Positions 1 to 5,906 of a DNA stretch of 8,322 nt are shown here, in pieces. The translations under genes were made by a program, and so were the position numbers. This stretch comes from Sediminispirochaeta sp. (GTDB lineage: Bacteria; Spirochaetota; Spirochaetia; DSM-16054; Sediminispirochaetaceae): positions 1-8,322 of the forward strand of contig DSBN01000271.1 of NCBI GenBank assembly GCA_011046055.1, written 5' to 3'. The notes below the pieces were generated by a model. That model worked only from the letters and a program-made list of their open reading frames with translations. It was not told the origin of the DNA and searched no databases. The number at the start of each line of letters is the position of its first letter. Positions within the stretch are counted from its first letter, which is position 1.

Positions 1-47
1 CCAATAATTACAATACCATGAGATCGACATTACTTGCATCGTATTTT

Positions 48-63
48 TGGCACAATTATTGCA
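48..63 (+). promoter_or_regulatory. Sigma-54 (RpoN) -24/-12 promoter of the pilus operon
   Basis: The sequence TGGCAC, five bases, then TTGCA matches the RpoN consensus TGGCAC-N5-TTGCW. The invariant GG (49-50) and GC (61-62) are exactly ten bases apart, as required. Transcription would start near base 74, leaving a leader of about 32 bases with the AAGGAGGA ribosome binding site at 93-100 before the ATG at 106. Sigma-54 promoters need an ATP-driven enhancer-binding protein, whose binding site would normally lie further upstream than this window shows. The match is seen directly; its use is inferred. Confidence 0.82.
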
Positions 64-105
64 GCTATATTAATGCCAACCGCAAGGCTCGCAAGGAGGA
101 TGTAT

Positions 106-651
106 ATGAACAAGATGAATATGAGCAATAAGAGAACATATAGAAAACCTATTCTTTTCGGAGCGTTTGTTTTGGGGTTCTTGGCTTTGGGAGTCGCTTC
201 TTTGAGCGCCCAGACTACCGGTGAGCTGACCCTCAGGGGTACGGTTCCGGAGATCCTGGAGATCACCGTCAACGCCGAACCGGGTAGCGACAGCCTGGAC
301 CTCACCATAGACGTGCAGAATCTAAAAGTCGCCACCGTCGTCGAGCGGAGCAACAAAAAGCTCGGTTATACGGTGACCCTGGAATCGGCCAACGCCGCCG
401 CCACCGACAGCGAAACGGGAATCTTCAGCAACGAGGATCCGGAAGTGAGGGACCAACTGGCCTACAGCCTGAGCTACGGCGGAGAGGCGGTGAGCTTCAG
501 CGGGGGCAACGCGATCATCTCCGATGTGAGCGAGAAGACCTCCGGTCAGGGGAGCTCCAAGGAGCTGGCCATTAGCTACAACGGAGCTTCTGAGTTTCCT
601 TACGAGGGGACCTACAGCGATACCCTGACTTTCACGATCTCGGCCAAATAG
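106..651 (+). CDS. Pilin-like structural subunit of an archaic chaperone-usher pilus
   Basis: A 181-residue exported protein, probably the main shaft subunit. I chose the ATG at 106 because AAGGAGGA sits 5 bases upstream; an in-frame ATG at 34 lies before the sigma-54 promoter and cannot be used from it. Residues 14-35 form a signal peptide with likely cleavage after SLSA. The mature start (about residues 38-47, TGELTLRGTV) alternates hydrophobic residues as a donor strand would. The end, GTYSDTLTFTIS (168-179), is the closing strand typical of spore-coat-U/CsuA/B-like subunits. It has no cysteine, although many fimbrial subunits carry a disulfide. It is first in the operon, directly behind the promoter, and is followed by a strong terminator, which fits a subunit needed in excess. 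The pilus role is inferred from context and the C-terminal motif; overall similarity to named pilins is weak by eye. Confidence 0.8.
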   Translation: MNKMNMSNKRTYRKPILFGAFVLGFLALGVASLSAQTTGELTLRGTVPEILEITVNAEPGSDSLDLTIDVQNLKVATVVERSNKKLGYTVTLESANAAATDSETGIFSNEDPEVRDQLAYSLSYGGEAVSFSGGNAIISDVSEKTSGQGSSKELAISYNGASEFPYEGTYSDTLTFTISAK

Positions 652-689
652 AGCAAGAGCGAGACCTGTAAGGGTTTCCATACCAACTT

Positions 690-722
690 GGGCCGTCCGC
701 TGTTGGGGACGGCCCTTTTTTT
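690..722 (+). terminator. Rho-independent terminator after the pilin gene
   Basis: A perfect 9-bp stem (GGGCCGTCC at 690-698, GGACGGCCC at 707-715) encloses an 8-base loop and is followed directly by seven T residues (716-722). It lies between the pilin stop and the chaperone start. Because the chaperone gene has no convincing promoter of its own, it probably acts as a partial terminator that lets only some transcripts continue into the chaperone, usher and tip genes. Confidence 0.9.
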
Positions 723-765
723 ACCCTCTACTTCAGCCGATAATAGATTTGAACAGGAGGGAGTA

Positions 766-1533
766 ATGAACACAAATATCATGGCAAGAGCGGCGGGAAG
801 ATACCTGGCTTTAACGGCACTGCTGCTTTTCTCCCCCGTATACATATGGAGTTTCTCTTTTGAACCGATCAGTAGGACCTTCAGCCCCGAGGGACGGGGG
901 GCAATCCAGACTTTCCGACTCACCAATGACGGTGACGACTACATCGCGGTACGCCTTCGAATGTACAGCCGAGAGATGGACATTGATGGAAACGAGACCA
1001 GAGAAGCGGTACCGGAACTCTTTACCATTTATCCCAACCAGGTTGTCTTGAAGCCCCGTTCCGTGCAGACGGTCCGCATAAAGTGGAACGGAGCCGCGGA
1101 CATGGACCGGGAACAGTGCTACCGGCTGTTGGTCGAACAGTTGCCGGTGGACTTCGCTCAAAACAGCCAAGAGACCAGCGGGCTCAAGATCATGTTCCGA
1201 TATCTCGGCTCCATCTATGTCAGTCCGCCCGGGACCGAGGCGGAGATAGTGGTCGAGGAGGCCTCCGTCGTAGAGACGAAAGGAGCCAAAGAGCTGGAGA
1301 TCATCTTTTCCAACCGGGGAACACGGCACGCCATCCTCAATGGACTCATCCTCGACCTGCAGGTCGAAGGATCGGGAAGCATGGACACCCACCGCCTGCA
1401 AGGGAAGGAGCTGGAGGGGGTGATCGGTGAAAATATCCTACCAGGAAGCCGTCGACATTTCAGCATTCCCCTGCCGGATGATTTCCCCGGTGATGATGTA
1501 CGAGTGGATTTCCAGTACGAACAGGAGGACTGA
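766..1533 (+). CDS. Periplasmic pilus assembly chaperone (PapD/CsuC-like)
   Basis: A 255-residue chaperone that should capture pilus subunits in the periplasm, complete their fold by donor-strand complementation and hand them to the usher. The ATG at 766 is chosen because AGGAGG (755-760) lies 5 bases upstream and residues 1-29 then form a signal peptide. Visible family signatures are the N-terminal strand FSFEPISRTFSPEGRG (30-45) with a basic residue, FTIYPNQVVLKP (86-97) followed by a VRI strand (103-105), and YRLLVEQLPVDF (119-130). LKIMFRYLGSIYV (140-152) matches the subunit-binding G1 strand region. The Y-P-x-Q-V-x-L-K-P and E-Q-L-P forms are typical of archaic (sigma) chaperones. A second Ig-like domain covers about 160-255. 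The only cysteine is C118, so no intramolecular disulfide can form. The usher follows after 22 bases. Confidence 0.92.
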   Translation: MNTNIMARAAGRYLALTALLLFSPVYIWSFSFEPISRTFSPEGRGAIQTFRLTNDGDDYIAVRLRMYSREMDIDGNETREAVPELFTIYPNQVVLKPRSVQTVRIKWNGAADMDREQCYRLLVEQLPVDFAQNSQETSGLKIMFRYLGSIYVSPPGTEAEIVVEEASVVETKGAKELEIIFSNRGTRHAILNGLILDLQVEGSGSMDTHRLQGKELEGVIGENILPGSRRHFSIPLPDDFPGDDVRVDFQYEQED

Positions 1534-1555
1534 GAAGGATAGCCCAAGCATAGTC

Positions 1556-4030
1556 ATGAAACGCGGTTGTGTTGCCCGTACATTTTATCAAATACTCTTG
1601 TTCGTATCCTTCCTGATCGTCGTATCTTGGACGGTGGGTGCCGAGGAGGGTGAACCCGGAGTCGACGAAGAGATCTACCGGCAAGTCTTTGGCGAGTCCC
1701 CGCCGACACACCAAGAAGTACAACTGTCGATTTTTCTCGATGAAACAACGCTTGGACAGGCAAGCGCCGTACTCAACGGTACCGAAAAAGCCATATTCAA
1801 AACCCATGAGCTCATCGAGCTCCTGTCCCCCTATCTGAAGGAGGGAGTACTGGAAAGGTTAGGACTGTCCCCAGACGAGGTTGAACTCCAAGAGCTTAAA
1901 GAAAAAGGAGTTGATGCGGAGTACCAGCATCAGGATCTGAGTGTAATTTTCCACTTCCCCGCGGAAATGCGCCGACCCGTCACTCATCAGCTCCGACGGC
2001 CAGCCGAACCGGTTGGTATCGAGGAGATCAGAACTCCCGATTTCAGCGCCTACCTCAACTATTACAGCGGTTTTAGTTACAACTACAAGCGCTGGGAACG
2101 GGAGTCGGAACACAGACTCCCGCTGTGGGCCAACCTCTACCCCAACCTCCAGCTCACCCGCTGGGTTCTGGAGGGGGGGGTGAGAATGCGAAGCGAGTTC
2201 CAGCCCTATTTCGAGTTGGACTCACTTCTGCTGCGTCGAGACTTTCCCCAGTGGGGAAGCAGTCTGAGCATGGGGACGGTATCCGCCGCCGGCAGCGCCT
2301 ATCTGCCCAATAGCCCCATCGACGGGCTGAGCTATGGTACCAAAGACGTACTGCGGCAGTTTTCCCACGGCCACAGTTTCGACGTCAGAGAGATTTTTCT
2401 CGATGAGGCTTCGGAGGTCTCAGTCTATCTCAACGAACGGCTGCTCTTTCGGCGTCAGATGGAGGCGGGCAACCACGAATTGACCGACTTCCCCTACCTC
2501 AGCGGCTTGAACGAGCTGCGGATCACGGTGACCGGTGCCGACGGAGTAGAAAGAGAGCTCAGCACTTTGGTCCCCTTCGACAGCAGAATCCTCTCACCGG
2601 GGCAGTTCGACTACGGTATAGCTATCGGGACACCCCGCTACAGCTTCAGCGATCCGCTGCTGTCGGGTTTTGTGACCTACGGAATCAACCGGCAGCTAAG
2701 CCTCGGTTCCACAATGCAGGCCGATATGGAAAGCTACGTAGGCAAGTCTCACCTTCTCTTCGCCAGTCCCGTGGGCAACTGGGAGGCCGTTGTGGGAGCT
2801 TCTCTCCGCACGGCACTGGATCCGGGCTACTACGGACGTCTACAGTACCGTCTGCACTTCGCTTCTCACCGAAGCCTACCCTCTTTCGGCGCGAGTGCCG
2901 AGCTGCAGAGCCGGAGCTTTCTCGATTCCGTCGGCGCCGAGCCCGGAGAGACGGCCTCCTACAGTATCAGGGGAAATGTCGGCCAATCACTCCCCGGAGG
3001 GGCGTATCTGAATGGTGTCGCCGCGTATGGGCAGGACGATGAAGGGGCCTCCCGTTTTTCCAGCTCACTGACCTTTCTCAAATCCCTGAGCCGCGACACC
3101 AGTCTGTCCATGAGTTTGAGCGTGTACCGGGACGATTTACAGCAGTGGGATTGGCAGGGGCATCTATCCATGTCGATCAGACCGTCCGGCTCCCGGCGGA
3201 ACACCAACTATACCCAGAATTTAAAAACCGGCGACGCCGCGGTGCGCTACAGCGCGGGAAAAACCCGGCAGGACTTCTCCCCGGTCTATTCGATCGGACT
3301 CACCGGCTATCCGCCGGAATCCGCCGAGCATACCAGTTTGAATGCGGGGGTATCCCTCAGCCACCCCTACTTCAGAGCCAGTCTCGACAACACCGGCACC
3401 TATACTGGAAGTCAGCCCGGGGACTATTGGGAAAATCGATTCAGCGCTGGTGCCTCCGGGGCTCTGCTGTTCAGTGGTGGACACTTTGCCCTGAGCCAGC
3501 CGGTCCACGACAGTTTTCTGCTGGTAGTACCAGAGGGTCTCCCCGCGGAAACCAGTATCAGCGTCTTTCGAGGTACCGGAGGAACACGGGAGAGCCGTGG
3601 AGAAACCCTGGCCTTCAACGATCTCAGCTCCTACCGCCGCAGCAGGATAATATTTGAGCTGCCGGACAGCCCGCCGGATACGATCCTGGATCGGGATATC
3701 ATCCTCCTGGCTCCCTACTACCGCAGCGGAATACTCCTCACTCCACAGGTACGACGGAGTCTTTACGCCAAAGCTCGCCTACTGACCTTGGACGACGAAG
3801 CGGTAAGCTTGCAGGCGGGAGAGCTGATCCCAATCGGAGATACTCGTGGGGAGAGTCAGCTCTTCTTCACCGACGAGGAGGGCTGGACTCAGTTCTACGA
3901 TATCTACCCCGGTGATTACCGGCTGCGACTCTTTGCCGAAGAGATAGCAGCGAAAGAGATTACCGTTCCCGACGGGGTCGAGAGCCCCCACCAGCTGGGA
4001 ACCATTACACTGCCGGTGGTCCAGCAATAG
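1556..4030 (+). CDS. Outer-membrane usher of the chaperone-usher pilus (Csu/Fim usher family)
   Basis: An 824-residue outer-membrane usher, normal length for the family, which receives chaperone-subunit complexes and secretes the growing pilus. The ATG at 1556 gives a clear signal peptide (residues 1-29, ending TVGA); upstream codons would bury it and overlap the chaperone gene. The ribosome site is weak (AAGGAT at 1535-1540, about 15 bases away), so translation may be coupled to the chaperone. The N-terminal periplasmic domain covers about 35-150, with the barrel following. The plug domain (about 286-335) is recognisable from SVYLNERLLFRR (289-300), then A-G-x-H-E-L-T-D-F-P and S-G-x-N-E-L-R-I-T-V. 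C-terminal Ig-like domains occupy the last ~120 residues, with YRSGILLTP and E-L-I-P-I-G as landmarks. The mature protein contains no cysteine; the single C5 lies in the signal peptide. Many usher C-terminal domains carry a disulfide. A G8 tract lies at codons 206-208. The call is firm; placement in the archaic clade is by eye. Confidence 0.94.
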   Translation: MKRGCVARTFYQILLFVSFLIVVSWTVGAEEGEPGVDEEIYRQVFGESPPTHQEVQLSIFLDETTLGQASAVLNGTEKAIFKTHELIELLSPYLKEGVLERLGLSPDEVELQELKEKGVDAEYQHQDLSVIFHFPAEMRRPVTHQLRRPAEPVGIEEIRTPDFSAYLNYYSGFSYNYKRWERESEHRLPLWANLYPNLQLTRWVLEGGVRMRSEFQPYFELDSLLLRRDFPQWGSSLSMGTVSAAGSAYLPNSPIDGLSYGTKDVLRQFSHGHSFDVREIFLDEASEVSVYLNERLLFRRQMEAGNHELTDFPYLSGLNELRITVTGADGVERELSTLVPFDSRILSPGQFDYGIAIGTPRYSFSDPLLSGFVTYGINRQLSLGSTMQADMESYVGKSHLLFASPVGNWEAVVGASLRTALDPGYYGRLQYRLHFASHRSLPSFGASAELQSRSFLDSVGAEPGETASYSIRGNVGQSLPGGAYLNGVAAYGQDDEGASRFSSSLTFLKSLSRDTSLSMSLSVYRDDLQQWDWQGHLSMSIRPSGSRRNTNYTQNLKTGDAAVRYSAGKTRQDFSPVYSIGLTGYPPESAEHTSLNAGVSLSHPYFRASLDNTGTYTGSQPGDYWENRFSAGASGALLFSGGHFALSQPVHDSFLLVVPEGLPAETSISVFRGTGGTRESRGETLAFNDLSSYRRSRIIFELPDSPPDTILDRDIILLAPYYRSGILLTPQVRRSLYAKARLLTLDDEAVSLQAGELIPIGDTRGESQLFFTDEEGWTQFYDIYPGDYRLRLFAEEIAAKEITVPDGVESPHQLGTITLPVVQQ
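2173..2180 (+). repeat. G8 homopolymer inside the usher gene
   Basis: Eight consecutive G residues encode part of E206-G207-G208-V209. Loss of one G reads straight into TGA; gain of one G moves into a frame that stops at about base 2313. Either change would cut the usher off in the first part of its barrel. Tracts of this kind slip in some phase-variable genes, though eight is at the short end. Confidence 0.9.
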
Positions 4031-4053
4031 CTCGAATCTCACAGGAGGTTGTC

Positions 4054-5007
4054 ATGAAGAAAAAAATAGAGACCCTAGCCCTATCGTTGATACTCATCGG
4101 CCTCGCTGCCGGCCCGAAAGTCGACGCCATCGCTTTTCGCGGTCAAAAACCGATGCTGAATAACGCCCCCTACGATTTGTCGCTGGGAATCACGGAGGAG
4201 CTGAGCGTAACCTTGACCCACAAGGGCCCGGCGACGGACTACTTCATCACCTTCGGCCCCGGCAGCAGCGGCGATGCGGCAGCGCGGCAGATGTTGAACG
4301 ACCTGGGAGAGGTGATCCAATACAACGTCTATGACAACGAAATCGCTGGCAACATCCTCAAGGATGGCCCGGACCCGGAGAACGTACTCTCCGGGAGCTT
4401 TCCCGCGGTCACCCAAGGCGGACCGGTGACGGAGACAAAAACCTTCAGCATCATAGTACCCCCAGAGCAGTTTCCCCCCGCCGGAACTTACACCGATACG
4501 GTGACGCTGAGCCTCTACGAGGGAAGCTTCGACAATCCGATCGGCCCCACCGGATCCACCGTCGAGATGAGCCTCAGAGTGGTGATGGAAGAGATTATCG
4601 AATTGTCCTTGGTACCTCCGGGGGGAGTTTTTGACAGCAACTTCCAGTCCCCCCAGACTTTGGACTTCGGCTACATATACCCTGACCAGACCTACACCCG
4701 CAGTATCGACGTTCTTGCCCGGGCGAACACCCCCTATGACCTGAGCATCTCTTCAAGCAACTCCGGCGTAATGACCCACGTCGACCAAAACGACCCCAGC
4801 ACCATCCCCTACCAACTGAGCTCCAACGGAACACCGGTCGATCTCTCGACTGGCGATCAGCTCATAGCCGGAGCCGCCGGTCCCAGCGGCTGGACCGGGG
4901 ACAGGTACAGCCTGATCTTCGAGACTATGGACTACGCGGGGGCGGCGGAACTACCGAGTGAAGGGGACTATCAGGATACCCTGACCATCACCATCACCGC
5001 CAACTGA
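4054..5007 (+). CDS. Two-domain pilus subunit, probable tip adhesin (CsuE-like position)
   Basis: A 317-residue exported protein read from ATG 4054 with AGGAGGT at 4043-4049, starting 23 bases after the usher stop. The signal peptide (1-25) ends KVDA. Two tandem subunit-like domains can be seen. The first (about 27-158) closes with GTYTDTVTLSLYEG (144-157). The second (about 168-317) contains LDFGYIYP (203-210), a Y-D-L-S-I-S-S-S-N-S-G strand (228-238), I-P-Y-Q-L, and the final strand GDYQDTLTITITAN (304-317). This closing strand matches that of the first operon gene, so both belong to the same fold family. In archaic systems the last gene after the usher encodes a two-domain tip protein, which supports an adhesin role; binding specificity cannot be read from the sequence. 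It contains no cysteine. No terminator is visible after it. It could instead be a minor shaft or anchor subunit. Confidence 0.78.
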   Translation: MKKKIETLALSLILIGLAAGPKVDAIAFRGQKPMLNNAPYDLSLGITEELSVTLTHKGPATDYFITFGPGSSGDAAARQMLNDLGEVIQYNVYDNEIAGNILKDGPDPENVLSGSFPAVTQGGPVTETKTFSIIVPPEQFPPAGTYTDTVTLSLYEGSFDNPIGPTGSTVEMSLRVVMEEIIELSLVPPGGVFDSNFQSPQTLDFGYIYPDQTYTRSIDVLARANTPYDLSISSSNSGVMTHVDQNDPSTIPYQLSSNGTPVDLSTGDQLIAGAAGPSGWTGDRYSLIFETMDYAGAAELPSEGDYQDTLTITITAN

Positions 5008-5024
5008 AAAACGCGGGGATCGTC

Positions 5025-5053
5025 TTGTTTCGGGTACTTTCTTGGGGTATAGT
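5025..5053 (+). promoter_or_regulatory. Candidate sigma-70 promoter of the hydrolase gene
   Basis: TTGTTT (5025-5030) and TATAGT (5048-5053) are separated by the ideal 17 bases. The -10 box matches the consensus at five of six positions and the -35 box at three. The expected start is at about 5060, the same place as the ATG of the hydrolase. This is a motif match only. Confidence 0.45.
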
Positions 5054-5059
5054 CGACAT

Positions 5060-5839
5060 ATGTTGGAAATGAAACTGCACCAGACATCGGTCAAAAACAT
5101 CCCCCTCATCGAGCTCTACCGCGAAGGTATCGGCCACCAGAGAGTACCCATCGTCCTGCTCTACCACGGCTTCACCAGTAGTAAGGAGCGGAAGCTGGAA
5201 CACGCCTACCTATTGGCCCAGGCCGGCCTCTTCGTCGTCCTTCCTGACGCGGTACGCCACGGCGACCGGGAAGACGAGGCCTTCGCCGCCTTGAGCTTCG
5301 AGCAGAAGGCGGAGTTCCTCTTCGAGATCGTCCAGGAGACCGCCCGGGAGACGGAGCTCCTCCTGGAACACTACCGCCAGCAGTCGTGGATCGATACGGA
5401 GAACAGCGGAATCATCGGTACCTCCATGGGAGGCATGATTCTTTTCGAATACCTGGCCAACGGAGGTCTGAACAATATCAAGACCGGGGTCAGCATCATA
5501 TCCACCCCCGACTTCGGCAGCGTCATCGATCGTGCCCTGGAGGAGTACCAGAATAATTTCCGTCGCTACCCCCAATCCGAGATCACCCGAGTAAAAAATG
5601 AACAGCCCCTGCCCCGGATCAGAGACTTGCGGAACTTCCCCCTGCTGCTGCTGAACGCCGAAGACGATCCGACTATTCCCTTTGAACCGGTTCGGGAGCT
5701 CTACGATGAACTGTACAGGAAGTATGAGCAAAAAGACTTGGTAAAAATGCGATACTACCGCCACACCGGCCACGAGACCACCGCGGAGATGATGCGCGAA
5801 TCAGTTCGGTGGATGAGCCGCCGGCTGCTGCTCCACTGA
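5060..5839 (+). CDS. Alpha/beta hydrolase (YitV/YtmA-like serine hydrolase)
   Basis: A 259-residue cytoplasmic serine hydrolase with no signal peptide or membrane segment. Numbering from ATG 5060: the oxyanion-hole loop is H36-G37-F38 inside LLYHGFTSSKE; the nucleophile elbow is GTSMGG with S122; the acid is D202 or D203 in NAEDDPTIPFEP; and the histidine is H238 in HTGHETT. Order and spacing fit a complete catalytic triad. The HGFTSSKE and GTSMGG segments, overall length and layout resemble the Bacillus YitV/YtmA group of esterase/prolyl-oligopeptidase-like proteins, from memory. The natural substrate is unknown. The start is uncertain: TTG at 5042 and ATG at 5069 are alternatives; GGGG at 5044-5047 would be a poor ribosome site for 5060. 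It lies 52 bases after the pilus operon on the same strand, but nothing ties it to pilus assembly. Confidence 0.87.
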   Translation: MLEMKLHQTSVKNIPLIELYREGIGHQRVPIVLLYHGFTSSKERKLEHAYLLAQAGLFVVLPDAVRHGDREDEAFAALSFEQKAEFLFEIVQETARETELLLEHYRQQSWIDTENSGIIGTSMGGMILFEYLANGGLNNIKTGVSIISTPDFGSVIDRALEEYQNNFRRYPQSEITRVKNEQPLPRIRDLRNFPLLLLNAEDDPTIPFEPVRELYDELYRKYEQKDLVKMRYYRHTGHETTAEMMRESVRWMSRRLLLH

Positions 5840-5875
5840 TGCAATGGAACCTGGAGCCGGCGGCCGTTCATCGAT

Positions 5876-5898
5876 CGGCGGCGGAACCTCCGCCGCCG
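5876..5898. terminator. GC-rich hairpin in the convergent gap
   Basis: A perfect 10-bp stem (5876-5885 with 5889-5898) has a 3-base ACC loop and lies between the hydrolase stop and the stop of the opposing eRF1-like gene. No T-tract follows on either strand, so it is not a classical intrinsic terminator. GCCGGCGGC at 5856-5864 can pair instead with 5892-5900, giving a competing fold. It most likely helps end or stabilise both transcripts. Confidence 0.5.
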
Positions 5899-5906
5899 GC
5901 GAAGCT

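Noticed and set aside
81..96. Direct repeat CGCAAGG (81-87 and 90-96) in the pilin leader
   Set aside because: Seven bases repeated once, partly made by the ribosome binding site; too short to call an operator.
716..744. Possible promoter (TTTTTT, 17 bases, GATAAT) before the chaperone gene
   Set aside because: The -35 part is just the terminator T-tract and matches poorly; readthrough is a simpler explanation.
3145..3657. Plus-strand 170-codon frame within the usher
   Set aside because: It lies wholly inside the usher in another frame, with low-complexity Arg/Gly/Gln composition and no ribosome site.
5210..5773. Minus-strand reading frame of 187 codons opposite the hydrolase
   Set aside because: The plus strand carries a full catalytic triad pattern; the opposite frame is a shadow of GC-rich codon use.
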